55,784 nucleotides of DNA from Acinetobacter parvus DSM 16617 = CIP 108168 (GCF_000368025.1 NZ_KB849207.1:72217-128000), one strand, 5' to 3'. Shown: positions 26,872-35,921, counted from the first letter of the stretch. A program made the numbers and translations. The notes: generated by a model from the letters alone, not told the origin.

Positions 26872-28020
26872 TTAAGCAAATTTAAATCTCGCTTTTAAAT
26901 TTGTCCAACCTTGCGCCAATTGTGCCGACATATCATTTGGCAATGAACATTTCGCCAAAGCCACCCACACAGTACCAAATTGCTTCATGAAATTCGCTTC
27001 GTTATAGTTCACGCCATATTCAGCACATAACGCCCTGATCTGTGGTGCTACTTGCTCATAACGATTGGCTGGCATATCTGGGAACAAATGGTGCTCAATC
27101 TGATGGCTCAGGTTGCCACTCATAAAGTGCATCCACTTACCACCTGTGAAGTTGCTTGAACCACGGATCTGACGTAAGTACCATTCTGCCTTGGTTTCGT
27201 TCTCAGTATTATCGGCTTCAAAGGTTTCTGCATCTTCAGTAAAATGACCATTAAAAATCACTGCCGAAGACCATAAGTTACGAATCACATTGGCTACAGC
27301 ATTGCCTGCCAATACTGGGATAAAGTTAATCGTCGCAATCGCAGGGAAAAACACATAATCTTTGAGGACTTGGCGAGTCGCTTTTTTACGAAACTCGGCT
27401 GCATCTGCCCATGCTTGTTTCCATGTTTTAGTTTTGTAGACCAAAGCATCTTCTAAATGTAGGTTTTGTACGCCCACATACCATTGGAAAAAGAACATTA
27501 ACTGTAATGCCAATGGAATATTGGCCAAATGACGAACTTCCCATTTTTGGTCTTCCGTGACACGTAAGATGCCATAGCCAACGTCATGGTCTTTGCCCAC
27601 AATATTGGTATAAGTATGGTGCATATAGTTATGGGTAAAACGCCAATCATTTCCTGAACAGGTATTGTCCCAGTCATAATCTTCACCACGTAAACTTGGG
27701 TCATTCAACCAGTCAAACTGACCATGCATGACATTGTGTCCAAGTTCCATGTTTTCGACGATTTTAGATACACCTAACATTGCTGTACCCACTAACCATA
27801 CAGGTGGAATCCAACCACCGAACATCAACATGCCACGAGATGCAATCTCGGTATAACGCACAAAATTACGGACTTTATAGATATATTTTGAATCTTCTTC
27901 GCCTAAATTCTGCATCACAGCTAGACGAATTTCTTCGACACGGCGACCAAATGCTTCAACTTGCTCTGGCGTTAAATGTGCTGACTTTGATGCTGCTTTA
28001 AATTCTAATGCCATATTCAT
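26872..28020 (-). CDS. Membrane fatty acid (acyl-CoA) desaturase
   Basis: This di-iron membrane desaturase introduces a cis double bond into acyl chains. The 382 residues from the ATG at 28020 (TGAGGATA upstream; a TTG start 15 nt further up is less likely) show three histidine boxes: HNVMHGQF near 95, HNYMHHTYTN near 130 and HQIEHHLFPDMP near 310. Hydrophobic segments surround residues 55-80 and 215-245. It sits 24 nt downstream of a ferredoxin-type reductase gene, an arrangement like the DesB/DesC-type system of Pseudomonas, where a TetR regulator (DesT) controls the pair. Confidence 0.9.
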   Translation of the reverse strand: MNMALEFKAASKSAHLTPEQVEAFGRRVEEIRLAVMQNLGEEDSKYIYKVRNFVRYTEIASRGMLMFGGWIPPVWLVGTAMLGVSKIVENMELGHNVMHGQFDWLNDPSLRGEDYDWDNTCSGNDWRFTHNYMHHTYTNIVGKDHDVGYGILRVTEDQKWEVRHLANIPLALQLMFFFQWYVGVQNLHLEDALVYKTKTWKQAWADAAEFRKKATRQVLKDYVFFPAIATINFIPVLAGNAVANVIRNLWSSAVIFNGHFTEDAETFEADNTENETKAEWYLRQIRGSSNFTGGKWMHFMSGNLSHQIEHHLFPDMPANRYEQVAPQIRALCAEYGVNYNEANFMKQFGTVWVALAKCSLPNDMSAQLAQGWTNLKARFKFA

Positions 28021-28044
28021 TTCAATTATCCTCAATATTTGTTT

Positions 28045-29070
28045 TTATAGGTCAATCGTGACTGGGCTAAGGGCTTGGCTTACACATAACTTGATCGCAC
28101 GATTAGGCTGATCATCAATCTCACCCGTAATCACGTTCTGTGTTACACCACTAACTTTGGTACAGCTACAGCGATTACATACCCCCATGCGACAACCATG
28201 CTGTGGGCGTAAACCTGCTTGCTCCGCACTACTTAATAGATTGGTCGTTGCAATAAAATTCTGTTGTGCACGGCGGAAAGTAATCGGTTGAGCTTCGTTA
28301 GACTGCTCAATTTGTACAGGTTGGAAAAATTCTTGATGAAAATTCGATGCTGCATCCTGTTGAGCATAAATCTCTTGTGCTTGGCGCATCATGCTGTGAT
28401 GCCCACAAGCATATGCCTGTAATTCTTTAAAATTCGGAACTAACTTTTCTAATAAAGCGGTATCTAAATGCTGCTTTTGCTGTGCTGTATTAAAAAAGTG
28501 ATATTTCAGTTGTGGATATTGTTTTGCTAAAGCCAATATTTCCTGATGGAACACTTCAGCGCGGTTAAAATACACGACATGAATTTCTTTAAGCTTTTGA
28601 GCAACTGCCTGTTTTAACAACGAGTAAATTGCAGTAATCCCAGAACCAGAAGCAATCAAGAGTGCAGATTGTTGTCCTTGATGCAGAACAAAATCACCTT
28701 GTGCCTGCGAAATCTCAATACTATCACCCACATGCAAAAGTTGCGCTGCGCTTGACACCAAGCCCTGTACTTTAATACCCAGACGAATTTCGCCTTGTGC
28801 GGTAACATCAATAATTGAGTAGCTACGTTGATGATAAACCCCGTGAATCATCAAGGTAAGCAAAATACTTTGACCTGCACGTACCGCAGCGATATCAAAG
28901 TTTTTGTTTGGTTTTAAAGTCAATAAAACCATATCTTTACTTAAGGACTGTACCCCAGTCACTTCAGCAAGGATGCGTTTCCATGCAAATGTCGGCTTGA
29001 TTTTCTGTAAGATAAAATCAACAAAATCTTCTCTAACCCAATGTGGCTGATAGCTTAACTGTGCGTTCAT
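28045..29070 (-). CDS. Ferredoxin/flavin oxidoreductase, electron donor to the desaturase
   Basis: This 341-residue fused reductase moves electrons from NAD(P)H through FAD to a 2Fe-2S centre. Seen are the FAD-binding GVYHQRSYSIID near 98, the nucleotide-binding LLIASGSGITAIYSLLKQA near 145, and a C-terminal plant-type ferredoxin domain with CRMGVCNRCSC near 295 plus a last Cys (LCVSQA). The start is the ATG at 29070 because GAGGAA lies 5 nt before it; the ATG at 29121 lies inside an operator palindrome. It is the first gene of the operon with the desaturase. Confidence 0.88.
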   Translation of the reverse strand: MNAQLSYQPHWVREDFVDFILQKIKPTFAWKRILAEVTGVQSLSKDMVLLTLKPNKNFDIAAVRAGQSILLTLMIHGVYHQRSYSIIDVTAQGEIRLGIKVQGLVSSAAQLLHVGDSIEISQAQGDFVLHQGQQSALLIASGSGITAIYSLLKQAVAQKLKEIHVVYFNRAEVFHQEILALAKQYPQLKYHFFNTAQQKQHLDTALLEKLVPNFKELQAYACGHHSMMRQAQEIYAQQDAASNFHQEFFQPVQIEQSNEAQPITFRRAQQNFIATTNLLSSAEQAGLRPQHGCRMGVCNRCSCTKVSGVTQNVITGEIDDQPNRAIKLCVSQALSPVTIDL

Positions 29071-29106
29071 AAGTTCCTCGTTTTGTATCTGGCTATTTAT
29101 CTTGAG

Positions 29107-29141
29107 TGAACGTATGTTCATATAGTGAACATATGTACACT
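29107..29141. promoter_or_regulatory. Twin palindromic operators of the desaturase operon
   Basis: Two adjacent palindromes lie 37-71 nt before the reductase start: TGAACGTATGTTCA (29107-29120, arms TGAAC/GTTCA) and AGTGAACATATGTACACT (29124-29141, one mismatch between arms). Further GTTCAC half sites occur at about 29154 and 29173. The GTGAAC/GTTCAC arms and the divergent FabR/DesT-like gene make this the likely binding region of that regulator. Confidence 0.68.
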
Positions 29142-29380
29142 ATATTTATTTGTGTTCACTGAGTCAACACTTGTTCACTAATTTTTTGAATATTCTTTAT
29201 TCTTTTTATAAGTGGCTAAAAATCATGAAAAAATAAATGATTTAAACCTGATGCTTTTTGCCCAGCCACAATGCCATGGTTTTGGACAAGCAGGAATCTG
29301 TCTTATTTAGCAATGGTTGGGGCTAAAAAAGTTTTGTATTTTTTGCTAGACTCTGCTTATGGTTTTAATGGAACTTATTC

Positions 29381-30031
29381 ATGTCGATTAGAGATGAACG
29401 AAAACAACAGAGTCGGCAGGCTCTACTGGATGCGGCACTTCATCTCAGTACATCTGGGCGCTCATTTAGTAGCATCAGTTTGCGTGAGGTGGCTCGCGAA
29501 GTTGGGTTGGTGCCAACGGCGTTCTATCGTCATTTTCAGGACATGGATACATTGGGACAGGAGCTGGTTGACCAAGTGTCACTCCATTTAAAAAGCCTGA
29601 TCCATCAGTTGGGACAAAGCTATCTACAGCATGGCGGAAGCGCCAAAACCCGTACCAGCATTGAACTATTTGTACAGGCAGTCAACCATAGCCCGCAGCA
29701 GTGGCAGTTCATGATTGCTGAACGCTGGGGCGGTTCTGAGACGGTAAGAATCGCAATCGCACGGGAAATTGAGTTTTTGATTGAGGACCTTGCCATTGAT
29801 TTGTGCAAGCTTGAAACCTTTAAGCACATTAAAGAGTCCAAGGACCTGCAAGTGCTATCCACCATCCTGATCAATATGTCATTTACATGGGCCATGACCT
29901 GGATCAACCTCCCGAAACAGTTCACGATTGATCATTTACTCGAACAACAGAAGCTGTTTATTGACAATGCGGCAACTCAGGTACGCTTATTATTCCGTGG
30001 CATCTCCAACTGGGAACCACAAAATGCCTGA
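29381..30031 (+). CDS. TetR-family regulator, FabR/DesT-like
   Basis: This 216-residue repressor probably senses acyl-CoA composition and controls the divergent reductase-desaturase operon. The N-terminal HTH SFSSISLREVAREVGLVPTAFYRHFQDMDTLGQELVD (about residues 29-66) closely follows FabR/DesT proteins. The C-terminal ligand domain has LFVQAVNHSPQQWQFMIAERWGG near 95. It is separated from the reductase gene by about 310 nt holding the operator palindromes. Regulation of the operon is inferred from position and family. Confidence 0.85.
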   Translation: MSIRDERKQQSRQALLDAALHLSTSGRSFSSISLREVAREVGLVPTAFYRHFQDMDTLGQELVDQVSLHLKSLIHQLGQSYLQHGGSAKTRTSIELFVQAVNHSPQQWQFMIAERWGGSETVRIAIAREIEFLIEDLAIDLCKLETFKHIKESKDLQVLSTILINMSFTWAMTWINLPKQFTIDHLLEQQKLFIDNAATQVRLLFRGISNWEPQNA

Positions 30032-30138
30032 TCTTATCAAAGCTAAAGTTTGATATATAAAAGCATTGCTTAGCGTTATGATTAATAACACACTAATGCA
30101 AATGCCGTTTAGAACACTATGAGGAGCCTATAAGCATC

Positions 30139-30774
30139 ATGAATCCTGATCGTCATACTCAGTTCTTAATTCGTAAAGAAAAAATTTTGCAGGTTGCAGA
30201 AAAACTTTTACTAGAAAACAACCAAGAAATGACCTTGGATGAACTGGTTGCCGAGCTAGATATTGCTAAAGGTACTTTATATAAACATTTCCGCAGTAAA
30301 AATGAATTACTGTTGGAACTGATTATTCAGAATGAAAAAGAAATTTTAAAAATTTCAGAAAAATATAACACTGATGTTAAGGAGTATGCGCCTCGCTATA
30401 TGCTTTATCATTTAACCTCACCGAGTCGTACGATTTTACTGCATCAGTTAGAAGAACATCTGACCATGACCGAGTCAAAGCTGAAGCACCTGTTTGATGA
30501 GCTGTATGCGGTTCGCCAGCAACGTATTGTTTCACTAAAAGAAATGACTGAGAAATATTTAAAGTCACTTAACTATGATATGTCGATCCGTGACTATCTG
30601 TCCTATATCTGGTCCTTGACCTACGGTGCCGCCCTATTGCTTAACTCAAGCTATTACCAGCGTTCAATTGGTTCCCGCCAGAAGCTGATCAACCTCTATG
30701 TCAGTCAGGCGCTGTCACTACCGACCCAGACGGTACAGATTGACTTAAAAGAGTTTCAACTGGAACAGCCCTAA
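30139..30774 (+). CDS. TetR/AcrR-family transcriptional regulator
   Basis: This is a 211-residue DNA-binding regulator of unknown ligand. The HTH is EMTLDELVAELDIAKGTLYKHFRSKNELLLELI near residues 30-62; the rest is an all-helical sensing domain. A gene for its target is not obvious; neighbours are the FabR-like gene upstream and dsbA on the other strand. An AGGAG ribosome site (GAGGAGCC) lies about 15 nt before the ATG. A hairpin follows the stop. Confidence 0.85.
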   Translation: MNPDRHTQFLIRKEKILQVAEKLLLENNQEMTLDELVAELDIAKGTLYKHFRSKNELLLELIIQNEKEILKISEKYNTDVKEYAPRYMLYHLTSPSRTILLHQLEEHLTMTESKLKHLFDELYAVRQQRIVSLKEMTEKYLKSLNYDMSIRDYLSYIWSLTYGAALLLNSSYYQRSIGSRQKLINLYVSQALSLPTQTVQIDLKEFQLEQP

Positions 30775-30780
30775 AATAAA

Positions 30781-30806
30781 AAGGACCGTATTGAACAGTC
30801 CTTCTT
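30781..30806. terminator. Weak bidirectional terminator
   Basis: A short stem, AAGGAC (30781-30786) with GTCCTT (30798-30803), lies between the convergent TetR and dsbA genes, with A/T tails on both sides. Confidence 0.55.
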
Positions 30807-30828
30807 TACACCACCACAAACCCGTAAA

Positions 30829-31452
30829 TTATTTACCGCCCTTGCGCTCTTTCTCAAGCAGATAGTCAACTACCTGGGTGACCTTGCCATCTTCACCTTG
30901 CACCACATATTTACCTGCAACCACCACCGCTGGAACACCCGTCAACTGGTATTGCTGTGCCAACTGATTAGATTCAGCCACTTTTGCAGTGATCGGGAAT
31001 GAATTAAACATACTGTTGAACTTCTGCTCAGGCACGCCATAACGGGCGAAGAATTTTGCTTGTGATGCTTGATCAAAAATCTGCTGACCACCATCATGGA
31101 TGGCGTGGAACAGTGGAATATGGGTTTTCTTACGTACACCTAGTGCCTCAGACACATAATAACCACGAGCACCCTGTTCCCACACCTTGTTCATTGCCGC
31201 TGGGGTACGCAGGAAATACACATCTTTTGGAATTTTCTTTAACCACGTTTGCATATGTGGTTCAAGCTTAAAGCAGTGCGGGCAACCGTACCAAAAGAAT
31301 TCACGTACTTCAATTTTTCCCGCTGGCGCAGCTGTTTTACCCGGATTGGCAACCACGGTATAGTCTTTACCAGCAACAAAATCAGCAGCCGTTGCATTCA
31401 TTGAAAACGCCATTACAACTGCACTTAAACCACTTAATACTAACTTTTTCAT
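30829..31452 (-). CDS. dsbA: Thiol:disulfide interchange protein DsbA
   Basis: DsbA forms disulfide bonds in periplasmic proteins. The 207 residues from the ATG at 31452 (AGAGGAAA upstream) start with a signal peptide MKKLVLSGLSAVVMAFSMNATA, cut before ADFVAG. A longer in-frame start would spoil the signal. The active site is WYGCPHCFKLEPH (Cys-Pro-His-Cys) near residue 57, and the cis-Pro loop is TGVPAVVVAGKY near 170. The length is normal for DsbA of this genus. Confidence 0.93.
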   Translation of the reverse strand: MKKLVLSGLSAVVMAFSMNATAADFVAGKDYTVVANPGKTAAPAGKIEVREFFWYGCPHCFKLEPHMQTWLKKIPKDVYFLRTPAAMNKVWEQGARGYYVSEALGVRKKTHIPLFHAIHDGGQQIFDQASQAKFFARYGVPEQKFNSMFNSFPITAKVAESNQLAQQYQLTGVPAVVVAGKYVVQGEDGKVTQVVDYLLEKERKGGK

Positions 31453-31633
31453 TGAGTTTGCTTTTCCTCTAAGCATTTTTCGTAAGTTTATATACTAAAT
31501 ATAAAACAAACACGACCAATTCGTTTTGCTTCTGTGAAGTTTTTTATTGGATTTATCGCTTTTTTTTCCAGAATCGCTACACTACCAACAGATTAAACCA
31601 AAATAATCATCCTAATATGAATGAGGTGACACC

Positions 31634-32347
31634 ATGTCGCAGTTGAATGTTGATCCACAGGAAATCGCAAAATTTGAGGCCTTGGCTGCCAAATGGTGGG
31701 ATCAGCATTCCGAGTTTCGTCCCCTGCATCAAATCAACCCGTTGCGCTTAAACTGGATTGATGAGCGGGTCGGTGGACTGTCGGGCAAAAAAGTGCTGGA
31801 TGTGGGCTGTGGTGGCGGTATTCTGGCGGAAAGCATGGCACGCCGTGGTGCCAATGTGCTGGGCATTGACATGGGCGAGGCACCACTTGCGGTGGGTCGC
31901 TTGCATGCACAGCAGGAGAATGTACAGAATATTGAGTACCGCCAGATTCCCGTTGAGCAACTGGCGCAGGAACAGGCAGGACAATACGATGTCGTCACCT
32001 GTATGGAAATGATGGAACACGTTCCCGATCCAGCCTCCATCGTCAAGGCTTGCCAAAGCTTGGTCAAGCCAGGTGGTCATGTGTTCTTCTCCACCATTAA
32101 CCGTAATCCCAAATCCTACTTGTTTGCGATTATCGGTGCGGAATATGTGCTGCGCCTACTGCCAAAAGGCACCCACGATTATCATAAGTTCATTCGTCCA
32201 TCGGAAATGGCGCATGACATCCGCAATGCAGGTCTTACCTTAAAGGAAATGACTGGCCTGCATTACAATCCATTGACCAAGCATTACTGGCTGGCACCCA
32301 ATGTCGATGTCAATTACATGGTTCATACAGTCAATACAGGTGCCTAA
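31634..32347 (+). CDS. ubiG: Ubiquinone biosynthesis O-methyltransferase
   Basis: UbiG carries out both O-methylations in ubiquinone synthesis. The 237 residues begin VDPQEIAKFEALAAKWWDQHSEFRPLHQINPLR, a clear UbiG opening, followed by the SAM site VLDVGCGGGILAESMARRGANVLGIDM near residue 55 and CMEMMEHVPDP near 127. Its stop shares a base with the start of the phosphatase gene (TAATG). It is the first gene of the conserved ubiG-mupP-yciK group. Confidence 0.96.
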   Translation: MSQLNVDPQEIAKFEALAAKWWDQHSEFRPLHQINPLRLNWIDERVGGLSGKKVLDVGCGGGILAESMARRGANVLGIDMGEAPLAVGRLHAQQENVQNIEYRQIPVEQLAQEQAGQYDVVTCMEMMEHVPDPASIVKACQSLVKPGGHVFFSTINRNPKSYLFAIIGAEYVLRLLPKGTHDYHKFIRPSEMAHDIRNAGLTLKEMTGLHYNPLTKHYWLAPNVDVNYMVHTVNTGA

Positions 32348-33045
32348 TGAAAGCGGTTTTATTTGATCTTGATGGTACCCTGATTGACACCGCGGCGGAC
32401 TTTGTCCGTATTATCCAGCAAATGTGCCGTGATGAGCAACGTCCTGTGGTGGAGGCGGAAATCATCCGTACTCAGGTGTCCGAAGGTGCACGTGCGATGG
32501 TCCAGCTGGTTTATCCTGAAATGGACGTAACAGACCCCGTATTTTTGGCGCATCGTCAGCGTTTTCTAAATACCTATGGCGACAATATCGTGGTCGACAC
32601 CAACCTGTTTGAGGGAATGTATCCCCTGCTTGAGGAACTCGAAGCCCATCAAATTCCCTGGGGTATTGTCACCAATAAACCGCGTGGTTTAAGTGAATTG
32701 TTGCTGGCCGCACTAAACCTGACCGAACGCTGCGCGGTACTGGTGTGTCCAGAGGATGTCAGCAAAACCAAGCCTGACCCTGAACCGATGTATTTGGCAG
32801 CGAAACAGTTGAATCTGGAGGCCAGGGACATTATCTATGTGGGGGATCACCCACGTGATATTGATGCAGGGCGCAATGCGGAGATGTATACGATTTTGGC
32901 AGCCTATGGTTACCTGCCTGTTGAGTCCCGTGATGACCTGCTGGCATGGCAGGCTGATGCGATTATTCAAACCGTGCCTGAACTTCACCAACTGTTAAAA
33001 AATAAAATCGCGGTTTTAGCCGAAAATCAGGGTATGATGGGCTAA
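32347..33045 (+). CDS. mupP: HAD phosphatase, MupP (N-acetylmuramate 6-phosphate phosphatase)
   Basis: This is a 232-residue HAD-superfamily phosphatase. The nucleophile motif FDLDGTLIDT is at residues 6-15, motif II is VTNKPRG near 108, motif III/IV are KPDPEPM and VGDHPRDIDAGRNA near 165. Annotation as phosphoglycolate phosphatase (gph) is common, but the ubiG-phosphatase-yciK order matches Pseudomonas mupP, whose product acts in the MurNAc recycling route. Fits the ampD gene nearby. Substrate assigned by synteny. Confidence 0.82.
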   Translation: MKAVLFDLDGTLIDTAADFVRIIQQMCRDEQRPVVEAEIIRTQVSEGARAMVQLVYPEMDVTDPVFLAHRQRFLNTYGDNIVVDTNLFEGMYPLLEELEAHQIPWGIVTNKPRGLSELLLAALNLTERCAVLVCPEDVSKTKPDPEPMYLAAKQLNLEARDIIYVGDHPRDIDAGRNAEMYTILAAYGYLPVESRDDLLAWQADAIIQTVPELHQLLKNKIAVLAENQGMMG

Positions 33046-33075
33046 GCATACAAGATAACAATAGGAGGTATAACA

Positions 33076-33822
33076 ATGAAATATTCAGAATATCAACCTC
33101 GTCCAGACCTGCTCAAGGATCGCATTATCCTGATTACAGGTGCAGGTGATGGAATTGGGCGTGCCGCTGCTATTAGTTATGCCTTACATGGCGCCACGGT
33201 TGTGCTTCATGGTCGTAGCCTGAACAAACTCGAAGTCATCTATGATGAAATTGAGGGTCTGGGTGCGCCACAACCTGCCATTCTGCCCTTACAGCTTTCA
33301 ACCGCCTCCAGCCATGACTATGAGCTTCTGGTCAATACACTGGAACAGCAGTTTGGCCGCTTAGATGGTATCCTGCACAATGCGGGCATGCTGGGTGACC
33401 GTGTTGAACTGGCACATTATCCAATTGATGTGTGGGATGACGTGCTTTCCGTCAACCTGCGTGCGCCTTTTGCCCTGACACAGGCACTGCTTCCACTGCT
33501 GCAAAAATCGGCACACGCCTCGGTGGTGTTCACTAGTTCCAGTGTGGGACGAGAACCGCGTGCGCTTTGGGGCGCCTATTCCGTCTCCAAGGTAGCCACG
33601 GAAGCCATGAGCAAGATTTTTGCCGCAGAGAATAGCTATCCAAACATCCGCTTTAACTGCATCAATCCAGGCGGCACACGCACCGCCATGCGCGCCAAGG
33701 CCTATCCTGATGAAGACCCGAAAGTGCTGCCAACAGCTGACGAGATTATGCCTGCCTATCTTTACCTCATGGGTGATGATAGTTTGGACATGAATGGTCA
33801 GAGCATTGATGCGCAGGCCTAG
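33076..33822 (+). CDS. yciK: YciK-family short-chain dehydrogenase
   Basis: This 248-residue classical SDR has the cofactor motif ITGAGDGIGRAAAISYALHGATV near residue 20, NAG in LHNAGMLGD near 103, and the catalytic Ser in VVFTSSSVGREPR with YSVSKVATE (Tyr-x3-Lys) near 175. Family YciK, function not well known. A strong ribosome site (AGGAGGT) lies 6 nt before the ATG. Third gene of the ubiG group, 30 nt after mupP. Confidence 0.88.
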   Translation: MKYSEYQPRPDLLKDRIILITGAGDGIGRAAAISYALHGATVVLHGRSLNKLEVIYDEIEGLGAPQPAILPLQLSTASSHDYELLVNTLEQQFGRLDGILHNAGMLGDRVELAHYPIDVWDDVLSVNLRAPFALTQALLPLLQKSAHASVVFTSSSVGREPRALWGAYSVSKVATEAMSKIFAAENSYPNIRFNCINPGGTRTAMRAKAYPDEDPKVLPTADEIMPAYLYLMGDDSLDMNGQSIDAQA

Positions 33823-33989
33823 GTTTTCGCATCAACCAACAATGGGCCTGAAACGGTCACAACCTATCGTTTTTAAAGGAGAACTGGGAGAATCTCCATC
33901 TTTTTAATGGAATAATGAATTGATCTTCACAGTTTCTCTGCATTTTTAGAGTACAGTTTTGCCATGAGAGACATCCGCCTAGGTGCATC

Positions 33990-34448
33990 ATGAAAAAAGT
34001 TTTCATCATCTTGATATTAGGTTCAACCACCCTTTTCAGCAGTATGGGTAGTTTTGCAGGCCCGCATTTTGACCGTGACGATTCCCGTGGCGGTGGTTGG
34101 CAGGGCCGCAACTTTGACCGTGACGATTCCCGTGGCGGTGGTTGGCAGGGCCGCAACTTTGATCGTGATGATGATCCGCGTGGCAACTGGCAGGGCCGTC
34201 CAGGAGAGGAAAACCGTGATCGTGAGCGCCGAATGCGTCAGGAACGTGGGGTTGAACGCCTGAAGCAGCATCGCTGGCAGGCGGGCTATGTCATGCCTCA
34301 GCATTATCGTGGCAATAGCTACAAGGTTGACTACAAGGACAATAACCTGCCAAGACCAGGCCGTAACGAGCAATGGTACAAAATCAACAATGACTACATC
34401 CTGGTCAACTCGGATGACAACAGCATTGTTCGCATCATGGGATTCTAG
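33990..34448 (+). CDS. RcnB-like periplasmic protein with internal repeats
   Basis: This is a secreted protein of 152 residues. A signal peptide MKKVFIILILGSTTLFSSMGSFA precedes mature GPHFDRDD. Three copies of a 15-residue unit (FDRDDSRGGGWQGRN) follow, then a charged spacer and a C-terminal RcnB-type domain with AGYVMPQHYRGNSYKVDY and NEQWYKINNDYILVNSDDNSIVRIMGF. RcnB proteins are periplasmic and linked to nickel/cobalt balance in E. coli; that role here is a guess. No metal exporter gene is near. Not clearly part of an operon. Confidence 0.75.
   Translation: MKKVFIILILGSTTLFSSMGSFAGPHFDRDDSRGGGWQGRNFDRDDSRGGGWQGRNFDRDDDPRGNWQGRPGEENRDRERRMRQERGVERLKQHRWQAGYVMPQHYRGNSYKVDYKDNNLPRPGRNEQWYKINNDYILVNSDDNSIVRIMGF
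34068..34202 (+). repeat. Three tandem 45-bp coding repeats
   Basis: Units at 34068-34112, 34113-34157 and 34158-34202. The first two are identical apart from possibly no changes in the coding text I compared; the third is diverged (FDRDDDPRGNWQGRP). They encode an Asp/Arg/Gly-rich stretch just after the signal peptide. Confidence 0.85.
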
Positions 34449-34559
34449 ACGTTTTCCCATGTGCAGGTCCAATAAACTTGGGCCGTTGTTTTAGGAATAG
34501 ATTTATCTTTTCATTTTTTTCGTTAGAATCAGATTAATTGATAGCGATCTGAGATCAAC

Positions 34560-35915
34560 ATGGCGAACCAAATCACTGAAATATCACAGAGTAGCACACA
34601 GGATTATGTGCATTGGTTTCGCCATTCCGCACCCTATATCAATGCGCACCGCCATAAAACCTTTGTGCTGATGTTTGGCGGTGAGGCGGTTCAGCATAAA
34701 AATTTCCAGCACATCATCCATGATATTGCCCTGTTACATTCACTCGGCATCCGCCTGATTCTGGTACACGGCGCACGACCACAGATTAACCAGAACCTCA
34801 CTGAACGCAATATTGAAACACCTTTCCACCAAAACCGCCGCATTACCACACGTGAGTCACTGCGGGGGGTGATGAATGCCGTGGGTTCAATTCGCCTGGA
34901 AATTGAGGCACTGCTTTCGATGGGACTTGCCAACTCCCCGATGTATGGCGCACGCATTGATGTGGTTTCTGGAAACTTTGTCACCGCCAAACCCTATGGC
35001 ATCCGTGATGGCGTTGACTTCCAGCTTACAGGCGATGTCCGCTCAATTGACACCGATGCCATCCATCGTCATCTGGACAATCACAATATTGTGTTGTTAG
35101 GGCCAACGGGTTACTCGACCACTGGCGAAGTGTTTAATTTGCTGGCGGAGGAAGTAGCCACTAAAACGGCAACCATGTTAAAGGCGGACAAGCTAATTTT
35201 TCTGGGTGAACAGCAAGGTTTAATGGATGCCAAACAGCAGTTGCTGCGTGAGCTCAGCCCACGTCAGCTTGATCCCTATATTCAGCAATACCAAAACCAG
35301 TCTCCAGAATTGGCCCTACATTTAAAACAGGCGCAACAGGCTTCCCTGTCAGGCGTACATCGTGTACACCTGATTTCCTATGCCTATGATGGCGCACTGA
35401 TTGAGGAACTGTTCACTCGTGATGGCATTGGCACCATGATTACCGATGCCCATTATGAGAAGGTACGGATTGCCAATATTCATGATGTGGGCGGCCTGAT
35501 AAACCTGCTGCGGCCACTTGAGCAGGAAGGTATTCTGGTGTATCGCTCCCGCGAACGCCTTGAAAGTGAGATTGAGCAGTTTGCCGTGATTGAGCGTGAT
35601 GGCATGATTCTGGCCTGTGCCGCACTCTACCCGATTCCAGCGAAAGCCAATGAAAAATGTTCTGCCGAAATCGCCTGTGTTGCTGTCGACTCCAGTTACC
35701 GCAAATCTAACCGTGGTAGCCAGATCTTGCAATTTCTGGAAGGCAGGGCCAAACAGCAAGGTATTCAGCAACTATTTGTCCTCACCACACGCACGGCGCA
35801 CTGGTTTCTGGAACACGGCTTTAGCCCTGCCAGTGTGGATGACCTGCCAAATGCACGTCAGGCACTTTATAACTATCAACGTAATTCTTTGGTATTTAAA
35901 AAATCCCTTGACTAA
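34560..35915 (+). CDS. argA: Amino-acid N-acetyltransferase (N-acetylglutamate synthase)
   Basis: ArgA makes N-acetylglutamate, the first step of arginine synthesis. The 451 residues hold an amino-acid kinase-like domain (KTFVLMFGGEAV near 34, LILVHGARPQIN near 67, LLGPTGYSTTGEVFNL near 180) that in the family binds arginine as feedback inhibitor, and a C-terminal GNAT domain from about 295, with CVAVDSSYRKSNRGSQILQFLEGRAKQQG (acetyl-CoA loop) and TTRTAHWFLEHGF. Full length. Confidence 0.95.
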   Translation: MANQITEISQSSTQDYVHWFRHSAPYINAHRHKTFVLMFGGEAVQHKNFQHIIHDIALLHSLGIRLILVHGARPQINQNLTERNIETPFHQNRRITTRESLRGVMNAVGSIRLEIEALLSMGLANSPMYGARIDVVSGNFVTAKPYGIRDGVDFQLTGDVRSIDTDAIHRHLDNHNIVLLGPTGYSTTGEVFNLLAEEVATKTATMLKADKLIFLGEQQGLMDAKQQLLRELSPRQLDPYIQQYQNQSPELALHLKQAQQASLSGVHRVHLISYAYDGALIEELFTRDGIGTMITDAHYEKVRIANIHDVGGLINLLRPLEQEGILVYRSRERLESEIEQFAVIERDGMILACAALYPIPAKANEKCSAEIACVAVDSSYRKSNRGSQILQFLEGRAKQQGIQQLFVLTTRTAHWFLEHGFSPASVDDLPNARQALYNYQRNSLVFKKSLD

Positions 35916-35921
35916 TGCCTC

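Noticed and set aside
29071..29121. Longer N-terminus for the ferredoxin-type reductase
   Set aside because: The ATG at 29121 is within an operator palindrome, while the ATG at 29070 has a strong ribosome site.
29271..29591. ORF overlapping the start of the FabR/DesT-like gene in another frame
   Set aside because: No family features; the TetR frame has a full helix-turn-helix and domain.
34068..34202. Repeats considered as a CRISPR array
   Set aside because: Units are contiguous, without spacers, in frame with a coding sequence.
34023..34472. Long reverse-strand reading frame opposite the RcnB-like gene
   Set aside because: It mirrors the repeat region of a gene with a clear signal peptide; it has no ribosome site or family features.
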